DNA of 64,000 nt from Stictocephala bisonia (lineage: Eukaryota; Arthropoda; Insecta; Hemiptera; Membracidae). Positions 24,181 through 36,559 of this stretch are shown piece after piece (positions within the stretch are counted from its first letter, which is position 1; every line of letters starts with the position of its first letter). Under the pieces are notes generated by a model. The model made no database searches. It saw nothing but the letters and a program-made list of their open reading frames with translations, and had not been told where the DNA came from. The stretch covers positions 1,277,111 to 1,341,110 of the forward strand of contig JAQJVL010000047.1 of NCBI GenBank assembly GCA_035578905.1. Direction: 5' to 3'. The translations under genes and the position numbers were made by a program.

Positions 24181-25624
24181 TTATAAATCAATATTTATAA
24201 AAGATTTTATATATATAAAAAGTCTTTTATACGTTCATTGTTCGTAAAACAGTATAATTTACATAATGCCACAACTATACTTACTTATAATCAAAACAAT
24301 AAGTTAGAGATAGCTTATTATAGAGAATGTTAATTTTAATTTTTAGTCGGTTATATAACTTTTCCGATAAAGTATTAGGTAATGTAGGTCAGACACAACC
24401 AGCGATATTTTGTCATAATTGCTCAGTGATTGAGCAGTGAACTATGAAACGTTCTCTTACGTCATTAGCTTTTTAGTCTCGCCTTTCAAATGCAGATGTA
24501 GAACGATAAAAGCAGCCCACGTAAAGTAATACTTTATTGGTTTTCAGGAGATTTACCATCTGAAAAAAGTACTTGCCTTTCATATTTGTCCTTTACTAGA
24601 AATCAATGTAGGTATGTATATTAATAATTGGCTGTTATCTCATTATCGAAATTTTTTTACTATATAATAGTCTCTCATCTCCTATTTATGAACCAAACGT
24701 AATATTATATATAATTGGCAAATCCTTCGTAACATGAAGAAAATATCAGAAACTAAAACCAAATGGTCAGTTGTAATGTAAATTAGATGATTAAAAACCA
24801 TGTTATCCTTTACATCAATTAAACGAGTGAATTCTACGTGGCATTTTTTAGTTAATGGATATTAAGATCCTGGAAAAGTTTAATTAACATTTAGGTATTA
24901 TGATTTAGTTACCATTGTAGTTATTATAATCGTATTGTATAATAAAAGGCAACGCAAAAGCATGATTTTCATTTCTGAATTTATATGAACAACAAACTTC
25001 TTGTTTGTAATACTAGACAGTTGTAATTTCCTACCAACATTGAGTAGGCAAGACTGCCGAGAGGAAGATAAAGGTATCGTCGTCGAGGATATAGGTAGCC
25101 ATAGACACTCGTTGCTACCTTTATTCCTTCGTTACTTTGCTCTAAAAATTAGAAGGCTTCACAGGCTACCTAAATCTGGACAGAACATTGCTTCTTTTAA
25201 TATGTCAAAGCCAATGCATTTATTCTTTGATGCATGTATATCTGCTATGAAAAAAAAAAAAACAAAATGTACCTACACTTATCATTATTGAAAAAAGGCA
25301 TCTTTAAACTATAAATTATATTTTTCACTGTAGCATCTTTACATAATATTTTATAATATTCTTTAAACTTTTATATACATTTGAAATCCACCTTAACTGG
25401 GAAAAGCGCTTTAAAAGTTGAATTTTAGTAAATATTAAAACATGTGTTTTAATTTAAAACCAATATATTCTATCAAGTACAAGCAACTTTAAGTAAAGTG
25501 AACCTTTAAGTTAATTTAGACTCCGTCTTACCTACGTTCCCTCTTTTATTTGATATGTTTTTACCTCATAATATGTATTTCCCTCTTATCTCTTCAGGTA
25601 ACCCTTTTTTCTCCATAAGAAATC

Positions 25625-25692
<68 letters not shown>

Positions 25693-27370
25693 AATGGAAT
25701 TATAAAAAATAAACTAAAGTCCTAATTAAACTCATCCATTAACTTTTTGTCCACCAATAAAATGTTAATTATTGTAGACACTATTAGCGCTACTATATTA
25801 AACTAGATAATGCTTTATAATTTTATGTACATTTATGTCCACTATTAGTGTTTAATGGTGAAGCCAGTCAGTACATGTATTAATTAATATTTTATGGACT
25901 TTATAGATGATTATAACAGAGAAAATATTGTTATATTTTAAATGTAGCATTGATCCAGGAGCTACTGTCTTTTGTGACACAGTTTTGTATTTTCTATCTT
26001 CTTCTTTGTGTAAATTGTGTGATGCTTCTGTGGTCTTTTTTTAATTGGAGTTTGTCTGCGTAGATAGTTAAGTAGACGTATACTAATGTTTTGCGTATAA
26101 TTTAGTGTAAAAGTTAGTACTTATAAAGAAACATTAGTTGTATGATCTTCAATCCTCTCTGAACCTAAACACGTTTTCAAGAAAAGATAAAATATTGTTT
26201 TTAGTTTTATAATTTTATTTGTTGGGAGGAAGAAACTAATTTGGACTATCCTTTGTATGTCAGGGCTACCATTTTCAGAATTTTTTGGCTCATGAGAAAA
26301 AGGTATACATTTTATTTGATCGGCACTTATATTAATTTGAATTTTTCTTCAAAAACAGGAACAAAGTTTTTTTTAAACCATTGAGTGTATGGACGTTGTT
26401 CCTACTAAGTGAATGTTAATATACTGTCTTTTGACAAAGTACAAAGACAAAGACAACTTGTATACACAACTTGTACAACTTGTACAAACAACAAAGACAA
26501 AGTATACACTTTTAACAAAGTCTTTGTTAAAATAAAAACAAGGTACGTTTTTACCAACCAATACTTTCATAAAATAAGAACATTTTTGAAAGAAATAATT
26601 ATAGTATACAATGCAAAAAGATACTCTAAGTTTGTGCTTATTTTTATCTTTAAGTTTTGTTAAATTAGGTTTTTGTGTTAAGAATAAACGTTGAAAGGAA
26701 ATATACAAATATTTTTATATAGATTTAATAAACACACCATAAGTATAACATGTTTTTTTATCCTTGTTTTCCAACAGGTTTTACGTAGCTTTAAGGATAA
26801 AGAAACACTACAATGTTGTTGTGATTCCGCACCAAGTTAGTCAAGGATTTTAAAGGACCTATTTAGTACAGCTTATTTTACAACTCATAACTTTGAATTG
26901 CCTAAAACATTATTCCTTAAGTATACGAAAGCCACGTATTTGATAGATAATGAATAATGTCAGAATCGTGAATTCAGGAATAACGCAAGGTACGGCCATA
27001 ATATTGATGTATGGGCCGTTATGGCAACATCGTGGTGCCTAATAATAGTTCTGATGTAATATATGAGAATAGCTTGTCTGTCAGAATTCATTTCTTTATT
27101 TAGAAAATGAAAATAAATTAAAATGAAAAATGGAATGACAAATTCTTTTATTTAAGAGGGGAAGTTAGGACTATAAAATCCTTCCTAACACTTAACCCTA
27201 AAATGTTAGATATCTATAAATATTAAAAGTTAAAATGATTGTATATAACCACAGTATGTAACTGGTGAGAGATAATTACTAAGAAAGAAAGATAATTACC
27301 CTAAACTGAACACACACAACCTACTTACTTCCAGAAGTGACTCATGAAGGGTCCTATTATCCACTCTAAA
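24181..27370. other. AT-rich stretch without recognisable gene
   Basis: A frame of about 96 codons at 25001-25291 starts at TTG, matches no family and ends in an A-run; I do not call it. At about 26440-26530 a cluster of ACAACTTGT and ACAAAGACAAAG motifs forms local low-complexity sequence. No RNA gene is seen. Confidence 0.45.
25627..25688. repeat. (TA)n microsatellite
   Basis: About 30 uninterrupted TA dinucleotides. Confidence 0.97.
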
Positions 27371-27504
27371 CAAAAACAGCTGCAGTATTCACAGCATCCC
27401 ACCATTTGGCCTGGAATTTGTCTTTAGATAAATGTTTATCTACTGGACACATTGCAAAGTTATGATTGCCTTAACCTTTCTAGGTCTCTTATGATGCAAA
27501 GTTA

Positions 27505-28163
27505 TGATGTCACTACTAGGTCTCTCCATTATTGTCTGTCCACCAGTTCGGCCAGGCTCCCAGTTGTTTCCTTACACCATCCACCCATCCCTTACTAACA
27601 TTGACTTACTTTACTTTACACGATGAGGCCCAGAGGACCACGTGATGTCACTACTAGGTCTCTCCATTGTCATCTGTCCGCCAGTACGGCCAGGCTCCCA
27701 GTTGTTTCCTTACTCCATCCACCCATCTATTACTAACATTGACTTACTTAACTTTACGCAATGAGGCCCAGAGGACCACGTGATGTCACTACTAGGTCTC
27801 TCCATTGTCACCTGTCCGCCAGTTCGGCCAGGCTCCCAGTTGTTTCCTTACACCATCCACCCATCTCTTACTAACATTGACTTACTTTACTTTACACGAT
27901 GAGGCCCAGAGGACCGTGCGATGTCACTACTAGGTCTCTCCATTGTCATCTGTCCGCCAGTTCGGCCAGGCTCCCAGTTGTTTCCTTACACCATCCACCC
28001 ATCTCTTACTAACATTGACTTACTATACTTTACGCAATGAGGCCCAGAGGACCGCGTGAAGTCACTATTAGGTTTCTCCATTGTCGTCTGTCCGCCAGGT
28101 CAGCCAGGCTCCCAGTTGTTTCCTTACTCCATCTACCCATCTCATCTTACTAACATTGACATA
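27505..28163. repeat. 138-bp tandem array, about 4.8 copies
   Basis: CACTACTAGGTCTCTCCATT recurs at 27511, 27649, 27787 and 27925, and in changed form at 28063: an exact 138-base period. Units also share GGCTCCCAGTTGTTTCC and GATGAGGCCCAGAGGACC. They are GC-richer than the surroundings. No open frame crosses the units. Confidence 0.93.
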
Positions 28164-28488
28164 ACTATGAATAGTAATTAATAACATATTATTAGTTGGA
28201 TGCGTGTTGATCTGAGTAGGTTTAATAAATTTTACAACATTACATTTTCGTAAGTCTTATACTTGTAATTTGTGATGACATACAACATCATAGAGTAAAC
28301 TCTAAGGGTATTTAAAAACGACTTTTTCACACTTTCCAACCAATTTCCTCTTAATGGGAAATATTCACCATATAAATGGAACCTACACGCTATATGTGTA
28401 TGCGATAAGTGGAATAACAGTGATAAACCAGAATAAATAGGGAACAAGCTCGCAGTGGTAATATTTACTTAATTCAATGTTACTGCTA

Positions 28489-28626
28489 CCGGACAAACTA
28501 GTTTGGACTAGGTTAGGTTAGGTTAGGTTAGGTTAGGGAACTAGTTTGTCCTAAAATCGAGGGCGGTCAGGAAAAACTAGATCATCCTAGTCCAAACTAG
28601 TTTGTCCTAAAATCGGGTTTGTCCGG
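28489..28626. mobile_element. MITE-like element carrying telomeric TTAGG repeats
   Basis: The ends CCGGACAAAC and GTTTGTCCGG are a perfect 10-bp inverted pair flanked on both sides by TA, which fits a Tc1/mariner-type target duplication. Inward, CTAGTTTGGACTAGG on the left is mirrored by CCTAGTCCAAACTAG on the right. About five TTAGG units (28511-28537) lie directly inside the left arm. ACTAGTTTGTCCTAAAATCG occurs twice, showing internal duplication. The length is 138 bp with no coding capacity. TA is weak evidence for a target duplication in AT-rich DNA. Confidence 0.6.
28511..28537 (+). repeat. Interstitial (TTAGG)n tract
   Basis: Five perfect GGTTA units (the insect telomere repeat) sit inside the inverted-repeat element at 28489-28626. 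Confidence 0.9.
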
Positions 28627-28949
28627 TAACATTACCATGCTCAATATTTTGTTTAATGTACCAGAACTTTTGTTTATATTAATCGCCTATTTATGATATT
28701 GGAGCCTGTATAAAGAACATATTTTATCTTTTATAAAGTTAACTCAACGTAACAACAAAACTAACTTTGATTTTTGTTTTATTCATTATTAAGAATCCAA
28801 TCATAAGGATATGAGCAAATGTGGATTTTGGTTAGTGTGATAACGAATGTACTATTTATTAGAAAATAAGGCCGACAATTCCTTAGTCATTAACTAATAT
28901 CCCATTACAAATGAATAGCTGGTAGTTATCAGCTGATCCCTTTCGAAAC

Positions 28950-29012
28950 TTTGTTTTGGCTCTGATTGGGATCGAACTGGGGACTTTTGACTTTAACCCA
29001 CTACCGGTTCAA
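28950..29012 (-). mobile_element. tRNA-like SINE head remnant
   Basis: On the minus strand the sequence contains GGTAGTGGGTTAAAGTC and, 12 bases later, AGTTCGATCCCAATC, which resembles box B plus the T-arm of a tRNA. The first part only loosely resembles an A box. No full cloverleaf forms, so this is a SINE or tRNA-pseudogene remnant at best. Confidence 0.4.
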
Positions 29013-29201
29013 TTAATAACTAATAAACATATAAAGATATCTCACTTTCACCGTGGGAAGCCGTATTTGACCACAATGTGGTGATGTTAAACTGGGTTTG
29101 CTTCAGCACAGCACTTACTCTGAAATTCAAACTCACTTTTCTAATATATTCTAACATAATACACAATTCTATGTTGAAGATGGAGCTGTATTGGGTTTCT
29201 G

Positions 29202-29407
29202 TATATAATTGTTAAAAATAACACAATTTCAACCAATAAAAACTTTAATAGTGAGGCCTTTCGATAGCAAGGCTATCATCGTCAGACACATCACAAATAA
29301 ATATATAAATATTTGTGATGTGTCTGACGATGATAGCCTTGCTATCGAAAGGCCACACTATTAAAGTTTTTATTGGTTGAAATTGTGTTATTTTTAACAA
29401 TTATATA
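29202..29407. repeat. Near-perfect 206-bp palindrome (foldback element)
   Basis: Pairing the two halves around 29304/29305 gives no gaps and only about three mismatched pairs: two next to the centre and one in the GAGGCC/GGCCAC region. Each arm carries CGATAGCAAGGCTATCATCG and a TTTATTGGTTGAAATTG segment. It may be two head-to-head copies of one element end, a MITE, or a cloning or assembly artefact. Confidence 0.93.
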
Positions 29408-29979
29408 ATACACAATATTCTAAAAGAAATATTAACTAATTGCATATTACATTTGCCCATTACGCACACAACCATTACATTGAAACTCGAACGAACTATT
29501 TTATGCTATTGTAATATAATAATCTGAAATAATTCGTCAGAGTACAAATTAAACACTGATTAATTAAATCATAATATTGGCATACAATTGGCGACTTTGA
29601 GTGTGGTGGAAAGTAAACTACAATATTGTATTTTTCAATTACAATAAATTACAAATAAAATAAACAACACAATTCAATCGAAATGGTTGTCGTATCATTG
29701 AACGTAAATAACCAGATGTGTAGGTATGGAAGAGTGAATAAAAATATTATAGTGGCAATTTAGATGTCTTTTTTATATTATATGTATTTCATACTTTTAT
29801 GTTATCTATCTTCATATACTTAATAACTGTATGGTCTGTAGTTTAAATATGAGTTTCTCAGCCATTGTTTGTTACGAAGTAGTAAAGCAACTCTCTCTCA
29901 CTTAACGACACTTGTTTAGGCAATGCACCATGTTTGTTTATTATGTTGTAACCCTCGTTCATGTGCTATTTCATATTAT

Positions 29980-30162
29980 ACCTTGTCTTATGTCATATTT
30001 AAATTAAGATTTTCCATAAAATGATAGTTTGTAACATTAATTTAATGAAAATAATATTTGTTGCAATATTCATATTATATCTTGTCTTAGTAAATTAATA
30101 TTTTCCATAAAATAATAGTTTGTAAAATTAATTTAACGAAAATAATATTTGTTGCAATATTA
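29980..30162 (+). repeat. Two-copy imperfect tandem duplication, about 91 bp
   Basis: The segment with ATTTTCCATAAAAT, ATAGTTTGTAA and ATAATATTTGTTGCAATATT occurs at about 30009 and again at about 30100, with a few substitutions. Confidence 0.85.
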
Positions 30163-31082
30163 GTTTATTTTAGATTTAAATTTTGTTCTTAATACTTGTA
30201 CTCTGTTATTACTAGAAATTTAGTTAATTAAGCTGACAACACTGTATAGTGATTTAAAAGAATTTAAATACATCGGGTAGATGTATTTTTTTCTTAACGA
30301 AATATTTCAAAAAAACTTTAAATTATAGTACTCATTGTAAAAACTTGTTCCAATATTGACTAGCATTTTGTATATTGATAATACAATCTTTTTATTTTTA
30401 ATACAAGTAGCATAATAATTTCATTGTTCACCCTTTATAGCACATACTTGTGCAGGGCTGAGGGTGGTAATCTGAGAATAGTAAAGAAATGTTCGGAATT
30501 CATTTAAAGTGAATTTACATGAAATATAAATTATACATTTTCACTCATGGTATGGCTATTACATTAACTATGTGATAATTAATTAGATAAGTGTCGCTTT
30601 CAGTATACATTATTAGGGTTATTTCGTTGTAACCTGGTACATCCCTCGGGATACGTCAAACTTTAATAACACAAGAAAAGTAACGGATGTGTGCTAGAAT
30701 TCCGAGCATTCTCCGAAACGTATAGTAGCCGTATTATTGTTCTACTGAGAAACCATAACATGTATTTGTTATACTAATACAATTTCAAATTACTGTTTAG
30801 TTTTGCATATTGTATCGATAATTACAAAATCATAATAAACATTGATTTAGCAAACCCAACCACTCTATGAGTTTTATATGCAAATAGAAAAATGTTTCGA
30901 AGGATATACTAATTTGACAGCGAGAAAGGTATGTCAGCAACATATTTTTATATTTTTTATCTGGAAGTCATGAAATTATACTGAAGTAACTTTAAAGTAC
31001 ATTACAAATAATTAGTATTATAATATTAATTTCACAATAAACAAATTTAGTATTTTATTTCACTTTACTGAAAGTTCATTTT

Positions 31083-31312
31083 CTTGTTCTAATATTTAAA
31101 GATAAAATAAAATATTGAGGTCTTCAATAAAACACATTTCGCATTAACCCTAACTGTATGAATATAGACAGCTAAATAATAATTTTATAAATCAATATTA
31201 AGCCTTTCGTTGGTTCGAGGTATTCGAATAGTTTTCCTTTTCGAATATTTAAAGCTAAACAAACGATTGGAGTATTCAATAAAACGCATATTACATTAAC
31301 ACTAACTGTATA
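31083..31312 (+). repeat. Two-copy imperfect duplication, about 150 bp apart
   Basis: A TTCAATAAAACRCAT-type segment followed by ATTAAC.CTAACTGTAT occurs at about 31120 and 31275, each preceded by AATATTTAAAG. Copies are diverged. Confidence 0.65.
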
Positions 31313-32845
31313 AATAATAAATATTTATTATTCAAAACTCTACAAATTATTCAAAACTACTTATTTTAATGTTTTCAAGGGCTAAATATTATTTTGATGT
31401 TAAACAGTGTCTAAATCAATATTCAGAATTTTTATGAACGATGAAACAAAACCAGAGATGGGACGTTATACCTGATTTATTGACCATTTCGTTATATTGG
31501 GTTAGGGCTCTAAAGGAGGGTTGTTCAAACAAACTTTCCAAATATCTTTACGTTCTTGTTTTGTGGTATAATATGTTGCAATTGTAGTACTTTTAAGACA
31601 TACAATTTTACAATAATCAATAAATGAAGATATACTTTTGGCTATTATTGGAAACTGAAATATGTTTATTTTACTAGAAGAAGATGAGATTTTAAAGTGA
31701 CTTTAATATAAAAATAATACCCATATACGAAGTCAGACAAGACTCACTCAAATTGAATACACGAAACAAATATGGATTGAAGTAACGTCTTGTAGTAACG
31801 CTATCATAAAATTATCCTTCCATATTATGGATATATACAGAGCTGATAATTAGGGTTTTATTTTTATATAATTTTCCATCTTAGTTATTTTATGGTTAAG
31901 CCTACCATATCCATTTATTTATTTGTACTAATGAAGTTATTCTGAAGAAGTATTAACAAAGTACAGTTATTAGTTTTTAAAATAAATTAAAAGTGATTAA
32001 AAAATTATTTTCAATCAATTATATTGTATTGATTTTAAATATATTTAACATTATTTAAAATAATTATAACCAGTTGTTATATACTTTCAAGTCTTTTTCA
32101 AAATTCGTATTTTACAAAAGTTCGTGTATCGGTTGGATTTAGCCAATGCATGTTTTTAGATTTTTAATTTCATCAGATCATTGTCTCGAAAAGCCTTACC
32201 ATTTAAAAATATAACAATTACACAAGGATTGAATGAGATTGTATAAATGTTTTACTATACGGACGTCATTTTAATAACATACAATCTCTCTGTTAGCTAT
32301 ATGATAAAAGAACATAAATTAGAATTTAACCTAAACTGTCAAAACTAACCGAAAAAATACTACAACAAAATCAATACATGCATTGAAAATAAAAAAAATT
32401 TAAATATGAAATTAATCATAAATAACATTACTATTATATTAAGTTAAAATGTAAACTGTTAAAATATAATCATTTTAGTGGTACAATGTGTCTCATAAGA
32501 AAATATTTAACATATCAAATTATGATACTGTATTTCATTCTAAACTACAACTTCATACTAATTTTATAATATATCACCTACTGAAATAATTATATTTTCT
32601 TTCAAATTAGAATATAACTAATAGTTATGTTTTTTCACAAAACACTTCCAGCTTTGTGAATTTATTTTTGTTATGTCTGATTTTTCTTTTATCTAAACAA
32701 ACGTAAATATTACGTCGATAAATAATTGTTTAAATCGAGACACAAATTGGATGTGAAAAACATTCATTTTCGTCGTAAAAAGCTGTATCTTCCATAATAT
32801 ATTTCTTCAATACAACTGTACATGAATTGGTAAATGGGTGTGACA
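31313..32845. other. AT-rich stretch without recognisable gene
   Basis: Nothing beyond AT-rich sequence with homopolymer runs is visible. Confidence 0.45.
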
Positions 32846-32905
32846 ATTGCACCTGTATGGGTGAGTGGGTGTATCTGTACCTCTGTATAAGTGGGTGAGT
32901 GTCCT
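32846..32905 (+). repeat. Possible degenerate monomers of the 36-bp minisatellite family
   Basis: CCTGTATGGGTGAGTGGGTG and CTGTATAAGTGGGTGAGTG lie in tandem and resemble the G-rich half of the 36-bp unit at 57448-59014. Similarity of the other half is weak. Confidence 0.35.
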
Positions 32906-33066
32906 GTTGATACTTTCATCATTAGTTATTTAATAATGTTAAAGTATCATATTATGAGAGCAATACATCACTATTTTAAACACTTAAAACTTATTATATC
33001 TTTATATTTGTTTATATATTTTCTGTTTTATAGATTCAATTGAGAAGGACAGTCCTCGCTTAATAA

Positions 33067-35080
33067 TATCAACAAACAGTAAGGTGGGTGGGGGTTCTGC
33101 TTAGTGGACGTACAGGCTGTTGTTAGCCATGAAATATGATAATATGATGGGTGAAGTCAACAAACAGTAAGGTGGGTGGGGGTTCTGCTTAGTGGACGTA
33201 CAGGTTGTTGTTAGCCATGAAATATGATAATATGATGGGTGAAGTCAACAAACAGTAAGGTGGGGTTCTGCTTAGTGGACGTACAGGCTGTTGTTAGCCA
33301 TGAAATATGATAATATGATGGGTGAAGTCAACAAACAGTAAGGTGGGTGGGGTTCTGCTTAGTGGACGTACAGGCTGTTGTTAGCCGTGCAATATGATGG
33401 ATGAAGTCAACAAACAGTAAGGTGGGTGGGGTTCTGCTTAGTGGACGTACTGGCTGTTGTTAGCCATGAAATATGATAATATGATGGGTGAAGTCAACAA
33501 ACAATAAGGTGGGTGGGGTTCTGCTTAGTGGACGTACAGGCTGTTGTTAGCCGTGCAATATGATGGATGAAGTCAACAAACAGTAAGGTGGGTGGGGTTC
33601 TGCTTAGTGGACGTACAGGCTGTTGTTAGCCATGAAATATGATAATATGATGGGTGAAGTCAACAAACAATAAGGTGGGTGGGGTTCTGCTTAGTGGACG
33701 TACAGGCTGTTGTTAGCCGTGCAATATGATGGATGAAGTCAACAAACAATAAGGTGGGTGGGGTTCTGCTAAGTGGACGTACTGGCTGTTGTTAGCCATG
33801 AAATATGATAATATGATGGGTGAAGTCAACAAACAATAAGGTGGGTGGGGTTCTGCTTAGTGGACGTACAGGCTGTTGTTAGCCATGAAATATGATAATA
33901 TGATGGGTGAAGTCAACAAACAATAAGGTGGGTGGGGTTCTCCTTAGTGGACGTACAGGCTGTTGTTAGCCATGAAATATGATAATATGATGGGTGAAGT
34001 CAACAAACAATAAGGTTGGTGGGGTTCTGCTTAGTGGACGTACAGGCTGTTGTTAGCCATGAAATATGATAATATGATGGGTGAAGTCAACAAACAATAA
34101 GGTGGGTGGGGTTCTGCTTAGTGGACGTACAGGCTGTTGTTAGCCGTGCAATATGATGGATGAAGTCAACAAACAGTAAGGTGGGTGGGGTTCTGCTTAG
34201 TGGACGTACTGGCTGTTGTTAGCCATGAAATATGATAATATGATGGGTGAAGTCAACAAACAATAAGGTGGGTGGGGTTCTGCTTAGTGGACGTACAGGC
34301 TGTTGTTAGCCGTGCAATATGATGGATGAAGTCAACAAACAGTAAGGTGGGTGGGGTTCTGCTTAGTGGACGTACAGGCTGTTGTTAGCCATGAAATATG
34401 ATAATATGATGGGTGAAGTCAACAAACAATAAGGTGGGTGGGGTTCTGCTTAGTGGACGTACAGGCTGTTGTTAGCCGTGCAATATGATGGATGAAGTCA
34501 ACAAACAATAAGGTGGGTGGGGTTCTGCTAAGTGGACGTACTGGCTGTTGTTAGCCATGAAATATGATAATATGATGGGTGAAGTCAACAAACAATAAGG
34601 TGGGTGGGGTTCTGCTTAGTGGACGTACAGGCTGTTGTTAGCCATGAAATATGATGGATGAAGTCAACAAACAGTAAGGTGGGTGGGGTTCTGCTTAGTG
34701 GACGTACTGGCTTTTGTTAGCCATGAAATATGATGGGTGAAGTCAACAAACAGTAAGGTGGGTGGGGTTCTGCTTAGTAGACGTACTGGCTGTTGTTAGC
34801 CATGAAATATGATGGGTGAAGTCAACAAACAGTAAGGTGGGTGGGGTTCTGCTTAGTGGACGTACTGGATGTTGTTAGCCATGAATGAAATATGATGGGT
34901 GAAGTCAACAAACAATAAGGTGGGTGGGGTTCTGCTTAGTGGACGTACTGGCTGTTGTTAGCCATGAAATATGATGGGTGAAGTCAACAAACAGTAAGGT
35001 GGGTGGGGTTTCTGCTTAGTGGATGTACAGGCTGTTGTTAGCCATGAATGAAATATGAAGGGTTAAGTCAACAAAAACTA
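33067..35080. repeat. Satellite array of alternating long (about 87 bp) and short (about 79 bp) units, about 24 copies
   Basis: TCAACAAACAGTAAGGTGGG starts each unit, followed by TTCTGCTTAGTGGACGTAC and GGCTGTTGTTAGCC. Long units end ATGAAATATGATAATATGATG; short ones lack one GATAAT step or read GTGCAATATGATGGATG. In the stretches 33408-33826 and 34088-34586 the two forms alternate, giving a dimeric higher-order unit of about 165 bp. Near the right end only shorter, more variable units occur. Confidence 0.93.
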
Positions 35081-35105
35081 TATTGAAACATTTCTTCATC
35101 ATTAA

Positions 35106-35155
35106 TACTGCTGATACGTGAATATGTGGGTGGGTTAATACCATTATAAATGGGT
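35106..35155 (+). repeat. Degenerate monomer of the 36-bp minisatellite family
   Basis: ACGTGAATATGTGGGTGGGT followed by TAATACCATT aligns with the monomer at 10422, although several bases differ. It lies just past the end of the satellite array. Confidence 0.45.
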
Positions 35156-35525
35156 GTGCAATATATAACAAGTTTTTTCGTGAGGAGGGTTATTTTCTAT
35201 AACAATTTATAATACTCTATTATGTTGCATTGGTTGCTAAAAATATTTATAATAACGTTTACAAATGTATGTACAAAGGTAAGATGAAAGTCCTGAAGGG
35301 TATGCAATTAGTGGATTTCCATTAATTACAAAGCATTGCATTGTCTTTAAAAGTAATTAAAAATACAATTTGCTCAGTACTTCTAATTGTTGGCAAAATC
35401 CTTTAAACTTTATAGTTATGGAAGAAAAACACAGTTATGATTATTCTTATAAATATACCATTCCTGTCTATAGTAATTTTATTTTAGGTAGTTATTTTAA
35501 GTGTAGTTAAATGTAATAAAAAAAA

Positions 35526-35575
35526 GATGTATCGTTAAGATGAAAAATGTTATTATTTCATCTTAACGACACATC
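35526..35575. repeat. 20-bp inverted repeat (hairpin)
   Basis: GATGTATCGTTAAGATGAAA is mirrored by TTTCATCTTAACGACACATC with a single mismatch and a spacer of about 10 bases. It could form a stable stem in RNA or DNA. No product is known. Confidence 0.9.
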
Positions 35576-36095
35576 ATAAGATCTGTAGGATCGTTGATTA
35601 CGCCACTAATCATCTATTTTTGGTATCTGAGGGTAGAATATGTCAAAACTACACTCATTATGCCATCTTCAATATGTAAGTTAAAAATATTTTTGAAGAC
35701 TTAAGATATCAGCACCTGAAGTCAAAATTGATCTGGCTGTTGGTTGAGGGTGGGCTTCGATAAATAAGTCGTAACCATACTTATTATTATGTATACTGCA
35801 TACAACTTATTTATTTTTAAAGATGTTCTTATTGGAAACTATATAATTGGTAGAAATGGAATTCGATATTCCAATAATTAAATTTTTTTAATAAATAAGG
35901 CCTTCCGTTTTCAAAGACAATATCATCAGACTAACCACAACTGATAAAAAAAAAAAATTATTAAAATATTGAAGTTCATTTATTCTAATTATATGTACAT
36001 AGTTTGCTAGTATACATTTTAGTATTTAATTTTTTACCATACTCAATCGGCAGCTATTTTATATTGTCCACCTAAACTAAGCATTGATTAAAAGA
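35576..36095. other. AT-rich sequence with a candidate retroelement end module
   Basis: At about 35895-35936 the minus strand reads CTGATGATATTGTC then GAAAACGGAAGGCC and TTATTTATTAAA. This resembles the CTGA.GATG...GAAAGGCC module seen in the palindrome at 29202. No gene is visible. Confidence 0.35.
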
Positions 36096-36099
36096 TTTC

Positions 36100-36195
36100 G
36101 ACGATTCCAGCGCCAGGCAAAATTGATCGTTGGCTGTTCCTTGGATGGGTGGCCGGAGAGGGATCTTTCCCTTACATACAGCCCAGATGCCTTGC
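36100..36195 (+). mobile_element. 5S rRNA-like fragment (SINE-type remnant)
   Basis: CTTGGATGGGTGGCCG, preceded by a GTTGGCTGTTC-type stretch, resembles the 3' half of 5S rRNA (canonical TTGGATGGGTGACCG). The 5' half of 5S is absent or unrecognisable. A weaker related stretch lies at about 35710-35760. A 5S-derived SINE or pseudogene is plausible. Confidence 0.4.
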
Positions 36196-36559
36196 CACTG
36201 ATGGTGGTTTTCATGGTGTGTTAGACAGACCTTCACATCCCTAACTTCACCTGTTAAAATAAGTCCTCTAGTAATTTTGTATTTTTTAAATAATATTACT
36301 GGAGTTGTTAATTCATTAAATATTCAATGATACTTGGGGTATTTTCAGTATGATACAATTTGCGACAGTAAAGCGCACACATTTGCGTGTACAGAGAAAT
36401 ATGAATCAGTTATTCATTTCCGTGACAAATGTAACTATTAAGTGAATAGTTTCAAAAAATAATGTGGGAGAATTTTAGATGTTTATGACAGGGAAAGTTA
36501 ATTGTGTTTAGCTCCATATCGATGTAATTAATCGTGTTTGAAATATGCTTATTATATTT

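Noticed and set aside
25001..25291. 96-codon plus-strand frame
   Set aside because: Starts at TTG, matches no known family and runs into a poly(A) tract; the composition gives no sign of selection.
28950..29012. Possible functional tRNA gene on the minus strand
   Set aside because: Only a T-arm-like stretch and a poor A box are present; no cloverleaf or acceptor stem can be formed.
36100..36195. Possible functional 5S rRNA gene
   Set aside because: Only the central TTGGATGGGTG region matches; the 5' half and terminal stem are absent.
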